Positions 8,440-16,641 of a stretch of 64,000 bases of DNA are shown here, piece after piece. Position 1 is the first letter of the stretch. Each line of letters begins with the position of its first letter. The notes under the pieces were generated by a model. It searched no databases and had not been told where the DNA came from. It saw nothing but the letters and a program-made list of their open reading frames with translations. The translations under genes and the position numbers were made by a program. This DNA comes from Lutispora thermophila DSM 19022 (GTDB taxonomy: Bacteria > Bacillota > Clostridia > Lutisporales > Lutisporaceae), in NCBI RefSeq assembly GCF_900142105.1, contig NZ_FQZS01000003.1:359114-423113 (forward strand), in the 5' to 3' direction.

Positions 8440-9186
8440 ATGAATAAGTTTACCGAGATTTTTAATAAAAATTCTATTAAAATAAACAAGGAGTTTATAA
8501 ACATTATATTACTTATAGATAGAGTTTTTGATATAGAAATAGAACTTTTTGAATTAATAGGTTGGACTGTTAAACCTGAAATTCAAGCAATAAAAAAAAT
8601 TACACTGTTACCATGAGTGGCTTTTATAAAAGTCTATTAAGTATTTATAGTGCTTATGATTTAAATATAAAAGGACAATATGGGTCAGCCAGAATACTTC
8701 TTAGACATGCTTTTGAATACTTATTACTTGCGAAGTATTGCAGTTTAAGTAAAAATTATATATTAATCAAAAAATGGGAAAATGGGGAGGATATTTATTT
8801 AGGAAGAGAAATTATTCCTCATCTAACAGAGTCTTTACAAAAAAGATTTAAAAATTTTTGGAAATTATTGTGTCAGTTCACACATGCTTCTGTTTATTCG
8901 CAGCAGGTACAAATTGATGCAGAAAAAAATGAAATGGATATTAACTTGAACTTTTCATTTATTATAGCTTTTTTGGAGATGAATTATCATCTCTTAAATA
9001 GACATGTTATTAACAACTCTATGAAATTCTATTTTGAAAGTTATGCTAAAGGAAATGAGATACATAAATTCAAACAGCTTAAACTTTAAAATGAGAAAGT
9101 TATTTAAAGACTCAAAAAGATTATTGTCGAAAGAAACAAAAAATATAATAAAAGATTATATATCAACTTGGAATATAAAACCATAG
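8440..9186 (+). pseudogene. DUF5677-like protein, broken by frameshifts
   Basis: The first part (8440-8616, ATG start) stops at TGA, but the -1 frame continues smoothly into 8613-9089. The switch point is a run of eight A residues at 8592-8599, after which the continuing frame reads NYTVTMSGFYKS. The main part is all-helical, with GQYGSARILLRHAFEYLLLA typical of DUF5677/HEPN-like proteins of unknown function. A 31-codon piece at 9091-9186 in a third frame (ending ISTWNIKP) looks like the displaced C-terminus. Family assignment is by pattern only. Either a pseudogene or a sequencing-sensitive homopolymer; the second ORF could also be read from its own ATG. Confidence 0.6.
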
Positions 9187-9392
9187 AAATTATATTACAT
9201 AATTTATATTGAATTGATTTGTAATAATAAGAGATTTATATGACATGTATTTACTGAAAGGTTATAGTGGATAAATATCTAAATGCAACTTTTTTCAATT
9301 ACGACTCTAAGATTGTTACTTTAAGGGTCTAGCTATTAAAATATTAATACATTATTCAAAACCACTAGTAAGTATAAAAATACGGAGGAAAT

Positions 9393-10349
9393 ATGAAAGA
9401 AAAATTTGCATTTATTGCTTTTAGTGAAAGCTCATCAAAAATTAATGAAGAAATATATTTATCTGATGAATTAAAAATATATCCTAGAATGCCATTCAAT
9501 ATAGATGATTACTGGGAAAAATGGCTAGGAGCCATAAAAATAAGTGCAATTAAAAATTCAAACCTTGTTATTTACAGCAGCAAGATAACAGATAATCCAG
9601 ATATAATTGATCAAGGACATGAATATGTTAAACGAAGAGTTCTTGAATTTTATTATTCATTAGCTCTTTATGGTGTTCCAAGATATTCTGAAGCTAATAT
9701 GATTATTGGATCAATTAATGAAGAAAGTGTCTCTATAAGAGGATTTTCATATTTGGATTATTTTCATTTTGTTTACAATGGTAATCCTAAAATTATTAAC
9801 AAAATGGATATATTTGAGATTTATAAAATATATAAAGTATTATCTCAGATATATAGTGAATCTAATATTAAGCAAGACAAATATTTTAGGATAAGATATG
9901 GACTAAATGCATATTTTAAAGCGATTAAAGAAAAAGAAAATTATTACAGAATCTCTCAATTAGTTAGAGCTATTGAAGCATTAATAAAACCTAGGATTGG
10001 TAAGACAAAGAAAGATTTTGCCCATAGATGTAAAACCTTTGTAATTCCAAATCCGGATAGCGAAGCAATTCTTCAAGAGATTTATGAATTAAGGAATAAA
10101 GTAGAACATATTCATCCTCTTACAGAAGTATTTCCAACCATGTCAAGAGACGTTGCATCAGAAATAATAGATTCCCATGTAAGAAAGCTTGAGGAGATTG
10201 CAAGAAACATATATATAAAACTGTTTTTAAATCCTGATTTGCTGGATAGGTTTTTGAATAATAATTCAATTGACAAATTTTGGTCATTAAGCGATCAAGA
10301 AAGAGATAAATTATGGGGAAGTAAATTAGACATTAAAACGATCAAGTAA
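9393..10349 (+). CDS. HEPN-domain (Apea-like) protein
   Basis: 318-residue soluble protein. The C-terminal third has the layout of an Apea-like HEPN domain: YYRISQLVRAIEALIKP (about 189-205), an RCKTF segment, then YELRNKVEHIHP with the Rx4H signature (R234, H239) that forms the active site in HEPN ribonucleases. The N-terminal 180 residues are not recognised. HEPN RNases serve as toxins and abortive-infection effectors and often sit beside AbiG-, kinase- or nucleotidase-type genes, as here. ACGGAGGA precedes the ATG. Toxin activity is inference; many Apea-like proteins are uncharacterised. Confidence 0.65.
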   Translation: MKEKFAFIAFSESSSKINEEIYLSDELKIYPRMPFNIDDYWEKWLGAIKISAIKNSNLVIYSSKITDNPDIIDQGHEYVKRRVLEFYYSLALYGVPRYSEANMIIGSINEESVSIRGFSYLDYFHFVYNGNPKIINKMDIFEIYKIYKVLSQIYSESNIKQDKYFRIRYGLNAYFKAIKEKENYYRISQLVRAIEALIKPRIGKTKKDFAHRCKTFVIPNPDSEAILQEIYELRNKVEHIHPLTEVFPTMSRDVASEIIDSHVRKLEEIARNIYIKLFLNPDLLDRFLNNNSIDKFWSLSDQERDKLWGSKLDIKTIK

Positions 10350-10532
10350 TCATAAGCATGTTGACTCCTTATATAGTAGGATCTTTCGTGCTGGCAGGAT
10401 AAGCTTCGGAATAGAGTCGGTAAATATGTCTTCGCTGAGATAGGAGTTATCTAGAATTCACATATGTCGGTTATGTGAAAACTTCATCCTCAATAATTGC
10501 TTTATGTTAATAAAGTAAATAGGAGGTAGAAT

Positions 10533-11312
10533 ATGTCGAGATTAAGCTCGGAAACTTTATTTCATTATGTAAGAAAAAAGGAATATTTAATTAGTATACT
10601 TAAGAATAATTTTCGCCCGAGGTATGTAATAGAAAAGTTTACTGTTGAATCAGGAGAGTTGATTAAAGCTGCTTTACCAATGCTTTGCTTTTGTGATATT
10701 ACACTTTCAAGTATTGATGAACACGTGAAGTGGTATGGTAGATATGGTATTGGGATGAAGAAAGAATGGGCTTTAAAGAAAGGATTAACTCCAGTTCATT
10801 ATTACAATCCAGAATCGCATGCTATGAAATATCTATCAAAAGCATTACTTTATATGAGACAGAAATTGAACAATGGAGAAAGTAATCCTGATTTAATATC
10901 AGATTATTATAATCTATGGTTTATGAAACCTTATATAGGAATGCAGTTTAATAGATTTGAGAAAAGTATTTCACCGAAAAAGTATTATGACGAAAGAGAA
11001 TAGCGCTATATCCCATCAATCGATGAATTAAAGAGATTGGATGAGGGATTAAAGGTGTGGATTTTAGGTGATGAACTGGTTAGGTTTGAAAATGATGATT
11101 CATACAAGAATTACTTGAATAGAAGAATCGATGATTCAATTAGCCTAGATTTTTCTCCTCAAGATATATCGTATATTATAATCGACAAAGAGCAAGAACG
11201 TTCTGAAATAATTAAAGCTATTAAGGAAGCTAAAAGTCGTTTTGATACAGATACAAAAGAGCTTGTATTTAGTAAAATCATAAGTCTTGAACAGATTCTA
11301 AATGATTTTTAA
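10533..11312 (+). pseudogene. AbiGi-like abortive-infection antitoxin family, interrupted by an in-frame TAG
   Basis: Reads as one 259-codon frame except for TAG at 11001-11003 (codon 157), which splits it into 156- and 103-codon parts in the same frame. The first part carries family features such as MLCFCDITLSSIDEHVKWYG and GIGMKKEWALKKGLTPVHYY. Around the stop it reads KKYYDERE-stop-RYIPSIDEL, where a tryptophan is expected (EREWR), so one G-to-A change (TGG to TAG) explains it. The ribosome site GGAGG precedes the ATG. In lactococcal AbiG, AbiGi pairs with AbiGii; no AbiGii-like nucleotidyltransferase is obvious here. Confidence 0.7.
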
Positions 11313-11566
11313 TTAAAAGATATGTGCAAATACTTCGCATAATCCGTATATTTGTAAAAATATTCGATAAGGCATATTATATATGCGAGCCACACACTTT
11401 ATTAAGAATATTACAAAGGTAATTCTTTTTGTGTCATGATCAGGGACAAAGTAGAAACTAGATGTTATATGAAACTAAGATATAAGGATTTTTTTAAAAG
11501 TTTTTGAAATAAAGCAAACCATATGATAATGATAAAGAGACTAATAATTCTTTAGGAGAATGATTA

Positions 11567-12082
11567 ATGAGTAAAGTTATTATATTCAGAGGAAAGGCAG
11601 CTACAGGGAAAACTTTTGTAACGAATTATCTAAGTAAGAAACTTAATATTGCAGTTATCCGTAAAGATGATATTTATGATAGTTTGTCAATGTATAATCT
11701 GGAACACTCAATAAATAATAGTGCTACATATGATATTATTGCAAAAATTATTCAGACTAATATAGATATTGGCAGTGATGTAATTGTTGATATTAGCTTA
11801 GCTCATAATCCATATTATGAACAGTTCTTATCAAAAATCGATTTTAAGAATTCAAAAGTTTATCAGTTCCTATGTATTTGCAGCGATAAAGAGGAATGGT
11901 GTAAAAGAATAGAAAAGAGATTGGCTAATCCTTTGCCCAATCAACTTTTCAAAAGTGCAAAAGAGGCAGATGAGTATTATAACAAACTTAATATTGAACC
12001 ATTAGAAAAAGAGATTGTTATTGATAGTATAGATGATATATCTGTTATCTTAGAGAGAATTTATGATGTACTAAAGTTCTGA
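11567..12082 (+). CDS. P-loop kinase-like ATPase (AAA_33/zeta-toxin-like fold)
   Basis: 171 residues with a Walker A motif at the N-terminus (FRGKAATGKT, about 7-16), a VIRKDDIYDSL segment after the second strand and a DVIVDISLAHN strand. This is the layout of small P-loop kinases that phosphorylate small molecules, tRNA or UDP-sugars. The substrate is unknown. AGGAGAATG precedes the ATG. Gluconate kinase-like, zeta-toxin-like and antibiotic phosphotransferase-like enzymes share the fold; no antitoxin gene is apparent next to it. Confidence 0.75.
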   Translation: MSKVIIFRGKAATGKTFVTNYLSKKLNIAVIRKDDIYDSLSMYNLEHSINNSATYDIIAKIIQTNIDIGSDVIVDISLAHNPYYEQFLSKIDFKNSKVYQFLCICSDKEEWCKRIEKRLANPLPNQLFKSAKEADEYYNKLNIEPLEKEIVIDSIDDISVILERIYDVLKF

Positions 12083-12173
12083 CAGATATTATTGTTAATA
12101 AAGACGCTAGTATTCAGGCTGTTTTAGTGTGCGAAAGATACAACCATTTGAGTTATTGTGGAGGTTATATTTC

Positions 12174-12608
12174 ATGATAAGACAAGCAGGTATAAATGAC
12201 AGTAGAGTCGTTGCAGAATTGGCAATATTATTATGGCCGGATAATGAAGTTAATGATTTAGAAAAAGAGATGATAAATAGCATTACTTCAGAGGATGGGG
12301 CAGTTTTTATATATTATAGTGAAACTACGCCAGTTGGGTTTGCACAATGCAGCTTAAGATACGATTATGTGGAGGGAACAGAAAGCAGTCCTGTTGGCTA
12401 TTTAGAAGGTATCTATGTAAAGGATGAGTACCGTAAAAAAGGGATAGGGAAAAAACTCCTCATCCAATGTGAAGAATGGGCAAAAAGTAAAGGGTGCAGT
12501 GAGTTTGCCAGCGATTGTGAACTAGATAATACGGAGAGTTTAAAGTTTCATTTGCAAGTTGGTTTTGAGGAAGCCAATAGAATAATCTGTTTTAAGAAAA
12601 ATCTATAA
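12174..12608 (+). CDS. Aminoglycoside 6'-N-acetyltransferase-like GNAT, AAC(6')-I type
   Basis: 144 residues. Matches the AAC(6')-I pattern throughout: MIRQAG start, LLWPDNEV (about 19-26), PVGFAQCSLRYDYVEGTESS, PVGYLEGIYV, the acetyl-CoA-binding EYRKKGIGKKLL, SEFASDCELDNTES and GFEEANRIICF. These enzymes acetylate the 6'-amino group of aminoglycosides using acetyl-CoA. Start is the ATG at 12174 behind GTGGAGG; an upstream in-frame ATG lacks a ribosome site. All conserved blocks are intact, but resistance has to be shown by assay. Confidence 0.88.
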   Translation: MIRQAGINDSRVVAELAILLWPDNEVNDLEKEMINSITSEDGAVFIYYSETTPVGFAQCSLRYDYVEGTESSPVGYLEGIYVKDEYRKKGIGKKLLIQCEEWAKSKGCSEFASDCELDNTESLKFHLQVGFEEANRIICFKKNL

Positions 12609-12644
12609 GGATAACATAATATAAGCAGATAAGGGGACAAGGAA

Positions 12645-13151
12645 ATGAACATTCAAATTAAGGAATTACCAGATGATTTGTTTTTAACTACTGCAAAAAT
12701 GATTACAAAATTAATGAATTATCATAGGAAGTTAAATAATGCTCCAAAAGAATATTGGCAAACTGATGAAGAATCTCAAGAAACTTTAAGAGAGTGGATT
12801 CAGGAAGGGTCAGTATATAATGTGTTTTTGGATAACGAAGTGGTAGGATTTTTTTATGTTAGATTTGGTGGACAAAATGCAGCATGGTTGGAGGATTTAT
12901 TCATACTAGAGCAATATAGAAATAAAGGTATCGGAAGATATGCTATGAAAAAATTGGACGAGCTAATGATTGAGAAAAACGTGGTGGCCATATTTGTTGA
13001 TGTTATACCGAGAAATACTGGTGCTATTAAACTGTATAGAGAATTGGGATTTGATCATCTAAATTTGATTCAATTGAGGAAGAACTATGATAAAAGGTTA
13101 GACAAAGAAGATGAAGTAGAAATATTAGGATTCAATTTTAAAAAGTATTAG
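12645..13151 (+). CDS. GNAT-family N-acetyltransferase
   Basis: 168 residues with a GNAT fold: AWLEDLFILEQYRNKGIGRYAMKKL (motif A, about 85-109) and the C-terminal AIKLYRELGFDHL. Substrate unknown; the size and N-terminal layout fit small-molecule or aminoglycoside-type acetyltransferases. It lies 36 bp after the AAC(6')-like gene and may be cotranscribed. Confidence 0.85.
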   Translation: MNIQIKELPDDLFLTTAKMITKLMNYHRKLNNAPKEYWQTDEESQETLREWIQEGSVYNVFLDNEVVGFFYVRFGGQNAAWLEDLFILEQYRNKGIGRYAMKKLDELMIEKNVVAIFVDVIPRNTGAIKLYRELGFDHLNLIQLRKNYDKRLDKEDEVEILGFNFKKY

Positions 13152-13221
13152 TGAACTTATTTATTATTATAGTCAGACATAATCTATAAAGATTCAATAA
13201 TCCTATGGAGGTGATTTTGTA

Positions 13222-13981
13222 TTGGATCAAATAGCACAATATTATGAAGGATATGATGAGGAATCTAGATTGATTAAGGATAATTCTCATAAAGTGGAGT
13301 TTATTACAACGATTCATACACTGGACGATAAAATAAAAAAAGGTGCTAGAATATTAGAAGTAGGAGCTAGAACTGGAAGATATTCATTTTATTACCTCGA
13401 TGAAGGACATGCAGTAACAGCTTTAGATATTGTACCTAAGAATGTTGAAATAATGAAAGAAAAGCTAAAGCAATCAATGCAAGGAATTTATCCCAATTTG
13501 ATTCAAATACTTTTGACGCTGTTTTATGTCTAGGGCCTATTTATCATCTTCCAAAATCAGAAGATAAAATTAAATGTATAGGTGAAAGCATAAGAGTATT
13601 GAAGCCAGGCGGTATTTTGGCTGTTGCTTATATAAACAGGTATGCTGCATATGTTGTTCATATAAGTAGAGATAAGAACTATATTAATGATGAATCTTTA
13701 AGTAATATAGCTGAATGTGGAATGGAATTCAAGCATGATGAAGTCAAAAATTGTTTTATTTTTCAACCTACGATGAGATGGAAGAAACTATGGCTAGTTT
13801 TGATGTAGATAAGCTAGAACATGTTGGGACCGACGGGATAGTTCACATGATGAGGGATAATATCAACGCTTTAGATGAAGATGAGTTTAAGAAATGGCTG
13901 GACTATCACTTTATGACATATAGCAATCCAACTCTTATAGGATATAGCCTGCATAATTTGTATGTATGCAAGAAAAAGTAG
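13222..13981 (+). pseudogene. Class I SAM-dependent methyltransferase, frameshifted and internally deleted
   Basis: Starts at TTG with GGAGGTG 8 nt upstream. The first part contains EVGARTGRYSFYYLDEGHAVTALD, with motif I as EVGARTG (GxGxG expected). After about residue 85 the frame is lost; the continuing sequence in other frames reads FDAVLCLGPIYHLP, then VLKPGGILAVAYINR (from 13599), then FYFSTYDEMEETM through YSLHNLYVCKK to the TAG at 13981. Compared with intact relatives, about 20 residues around the motif II region are missing, and a second indel lies near 13745-13751. Not functional as written. Confidence 0.85.
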
Positions 13982-14018
13982 CCATAAAAATACCTAATAA
14001 TTTTAAGGAGAAGACTAA

Positions 14019-14911
14019 ACGAAAAGATTTATGATAGGCCAATTCGGCCGTTATAATGAAGAAAAGCAACTGAGAGATTTTAGAAGTGATTTTTATGGTG
14101 TTGAAGCCTGCTTACTAGAAGATGATGCTGATATAGAAAGGCTAATTAAAAAAGCAGAGCATGATAATTTTAAGATAGGAGTTCACTTTCCTTTTAAGAC
14201 CGGAGGTTGGAGATTAAGAGATCCTCAATATTTATCTAAAAATGAAGAGATAAAGAGAAGTTCTTATGAATACATAGAAGATCAAATTAGTTTACTGAAA
14301 AATATTAACATAGCGCATCTATTATTTCATTATCCCAAACCAGTATTATTGGATGAAAGAGTCGACTGGTCAAATTGGAGATTTGCTGATGATACAGAAT
14401 ATTACTGGGAATCAGAATATCCATACGAGGACTTTAAGTCCAACAGTGAGGAGTTTTTTAATTGGCTAAATGATATCAGCATAAGACATAACTTCACACC
14501 AGTATTGGAGTTTGATGCAGTGAACAAGTACATGTATGAATCCGATTTAGTTGAGTCTTTATTGGAGAAATATCCTCGTATAAAGCTATGTTAGATATAG
14601 GCAGAATACATTTACAAGATAAATTGGATAGAAACTTTGATGGATTAACATTTACCAAGAAGTTTGCCAAGCATGCTGAAGTAATTCATTTATGGAATGT
14701 TAAAGTCACCACCAATTTAGAAAACAGCTATTATCCGGCATTGTCTCATTTGCTGCCGGAAGAAGGCTGGGCGGATGTTGAAGCTTATCTCAGTATAATA
14801 GGAAAAGAAAATATAACTTGCAATATATTATTTGAGCATAGATAAGAACTTATTTCAGATGAAGATCTTGAGCGTTGTTATAACTGGATAGACAGCATAT
14901 TAACTATATAA
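14019..14911 (+). pseudogene. Xylose-isomerase-like TIM-barrel protein, broken
   Basis: Sugar phosphate isomerase/epimerase-like (AP_endonuc_2 fold), with GVHFPFKTGGWRL, HLLFHYPKPV and PVLEFDAVN segments. Three lesions are visible: the codon 8 nt after AAGGAG (14005-14010) is ACG (14019-14021) where an ATG is expected; a missing T near 14596 shifts KLC into a stop, while the +1 frame continues as LDIGRIHLQDKL; and TAA at 14843-14845 interrupts FEHR-stop-ELISDEDLERCYNW in frame. An internal ATG at 14031 could start a truncated product. Confidence 0.8.
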
Positions 14912-15005
14912 AAACTCAATATTTTTCTAAAGTTAAAATATCGATTCTACTTAATCTCCAATATTAGGGAAAATAAATATCCGATACTAAAAGTAATGCA
15001 TATAA

Positions 15006-15040
15006 GACCCTGAGGGCTGTGTCTCTTAGGGTCTCGATTT
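15006..15040 (+). terminator. Terminator-like stem after the TIM-barrel pseudogene
   Basis: GACCCTGAG (15006-15014) pairs with CTTAGGGTC (15025-15033), one G-T pair, followed by TCGATTT. Confidence 0.6.
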
Positions 15041-15108
15041 AAAACAGAAGAAATATTAGATGAGGAATATCGTGCATAGGATCAATTTGATTACGGAGAG
15101 TGATGACA

Positions 15109-15654
15109 ATGGCAATATTTAAGTTTTACCAAATTTACAGGAGTATTAAGGAAGAGCTAGGAGAAGACATGGTTTTAAAACTATTTCCTGAATACCCAAC
15201 CTTACCGGATAAAATGTCTTCACAAGAACAGGCTAAGTTAGGTAAGTTAATAACAGATAGAATGGATGAGCTATTAGATAAAGAAACTATTTCAAGGGTA
15301 AGACATAAGCATTGTTGTAATGTTCCAAAGGAGCATATCGTAAAAATTAAAGAGCTTAAAGGAAGATGCAGCAGCATTGATGAAATACTAACAGAGTATT
15401 CTGATTTTCTCTCTCCAGGACATGTAAAAAGACATGAAAACTCACTTACTTTTTCATTTGGTTGGGGCAAATGTGTATGTGGCATGTTTCGCAAACTAGA
15501 AAACTATGAGCCGGTTTCAGAAACATGGTGTGAATGTTGCAATGGTCATGTTATAAAAATATTTAACATGATTTGTGAAAAAAACACTTCGTCAAAAATT
15601 ATTGAAACAGTGGCTTGTGGCGGCAAAGACTGTATTTTTGAAGTAAACATCTGA
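15109..15654 (+). CDS. Cysteine-rich DUF6144-like protein
   Basis: About 181 residues, probably cytosolic. Cysteine clusters HKHCC, GKCVCGMF, WCECCNGH and ACGGKDCIF suggest a metal-binding or V4R/ATC-hydrolase-like domain whose end (CGGKDCIFEV) resembles the 4-vinyl-reductase C-terminus. Function unknown. GGAG at 15095-15098 best fits the ATG at 15109; ATG 15103 and GTG 15100 are alternatives. The last 44 codons have a near-identical second copy at 16396-16528. Confidence 0.7.
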   Translation: MAIFKFYQIYRSIKEELGEDMVLKLFPEYPTLPDKMSSQEQAKLGKLITDRMDELLDKETISRVRHKHCCNVPKEHIVKIKELKGRCSSIDEILTEYSDFLSPGHVKRHENSLTFSFGWGKCVCGMFRKLENYEPVSETWCECCNGHVIKIFNMICEKNTSSKIIETVACGGKDCIFEVNI

Positions 15655-15807
15655 TATACATACTCATCTCAAAATCAAAGCTAAATTCCATGGAAAAACT
15701 TAAAAATGAAAATAAAAGATTAAGAGAATAATTATATAAATCACTGAGTATAAAGTGTAATTAAGTGTGAAGCAAAGTTTTAAATTTATAAGGCAAGGAG
15801 AAAAGTT

Positions 15808-16239
15808 ATGATAAAAGAATTAGATATATCCAAAATAGATGATATAATGAGAATCTGGGCTGAAGAAAATATTAACGCTCATGATTTTATCCCTAAAGAT
15901 TATTGGGAAGCAAACTATGAATATGTGAAAGATGCTTTACCAAATGCAACTGTTTTTGTATATGAAGATTGTGATGAAATAAAAGGATTCATAGGTATTG
16001 TTGAAAATTCATATATTGCAGGGTTGTTTGTTTCGCAAAAATATCAATCTAATGGTATAGGCGGAAAGTTGCTTGATAGATGTAAGCAAGAATATCCTTT
16101 TTTAAAATTGGATGTTTATGCTAAAAATTTAAAAGCAGTAAACTTTTATAAAAAACATGGATTTAAAATAGAACAAGAAAAAGAGAATGAAGATACCAAA
16201 GAAATAGAATATTCAATGGTATGGGAATTGCAAAAATAA
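15808..16239 (+). CDS. GNAT-family N-acetyltransferase (YjaB-like)
   Basis: 143 residues. The coenzyme A loop is SQKYQSNGIGGKLLDRCK and the C-terminal motif B is LKAVNFYKKHGFKI. The ending (EYSMVWEL) fits small YjaB-type acetyltransferases. Substrate unknown. AAGGAG precedes the ATG. Confidence 0.85.
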   Translation: MIKELDISKIDDIMRIWAEENINAHDFIPKDYWEANYEYVKDALPNATVFVYEDCDEIKGFIGIVENSYIAGLFVSQKYQSNGIGGKLLDRCKQEYPFLKLDVYAKNLKAVNFYKKHGFKIEQEKENEDTKEIEYSMVWELQK

Positions 16240-16261
16240 TGGATTCTACTTGCGACTAGTT

Positions 16262-16395
16262 TTTTATATGATGAAATATTATCAAAGTTATTAACATGTT
16301 ATACACTGAAACAACTATGATACGAAAGGAAGTGACTTTTAGGGAGGAATTGGTAATTACAATACATTCTCTCACTAAGGATAGGCAATGTCAAA
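16262..16395. repeat. 134-bp direct repeat, copy 1
   Basis: Aligns without gaps to 17937-18070 with about 8 mismatches by eye. It contains the upstream region and first codons (ATGTCAAA) of the small membrane-protein gene at 18063, here fused to the duplicated tail of the DUF6144-like gene. Confidence 0.9.
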
Positions 16396-16522
16396 GTGTG
16401 AATGTTGCAATGGTCATGTTATAAAAATAATTAACATGATTTGTGAGGAAAATACTTCATCAAGAATTATTGAAACAGTGGCTTGTGGTGGTAAAGACTG
16501 TATTTTTGAGGTAAAAATCTGA
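16388..16522 (+). CDS. Chimeric mini-ORF: 5' end of the small membrane gene fused to the DUF6144 tail (44 aa)
   Basis: ATG-TCA-A at 16388 comes from the repeat shared with the small membrane-protein gene; from 16396 the sequence copies 15528-15660. The join is in frame, giving an intact 44-codon ORF with cysteine motifs CECCNGH and ACGGKDC and the upstream AAGGAT ribosome site of the donor gene. Codons differ from the parent at several positions, so the copy is not brand new. Expression is unknown; it may be only a relic, but it has no stop or shift. Confidence 0.5.
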   Translation: MSKCECCNGHVIKIINMICEENTSSRIIETVACGGKDCIFEVKI

Positions 16523-16528
16523 TATAGA
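16396..16528. repeat. Partial duplicate of the DUF6144-like gene tail
   Basis: Matches 15528-15660 at a constant offset of 868 bp with about ten differences, from the CECCNGH motif through the stop. Confidence 0.9.
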
Positions 16529-16641
16529 AGCAGGAAGTTGTAAAATAAGATATAAAGGACTTTTAAATTATGTCATTATCAAAAGAATTTTTTGATTTAG
16601 AGAAGTAAACTGTTAAAATGTGGTAAGGGAGATTTTTGATA

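Noticed and set aside
8440..9089. Programmed -1 frameshift as established fact
   Set aside because: The A8 run makes slippage possible, but no conserved stimulatory structure is evident; kept only as a question.
10457..10479. Terminator between the HEPN and AbiGi-like genes
   Set aside because: TTCACATA/TATGTGAA form an 8-bp stem but no T run follows; too weak to call.
14031..14845. Two separate genes in the TIM-barrel region
   Set aside because: The two open frames join into one family protein after adding one base; there is no independent ribosome site for the second part.
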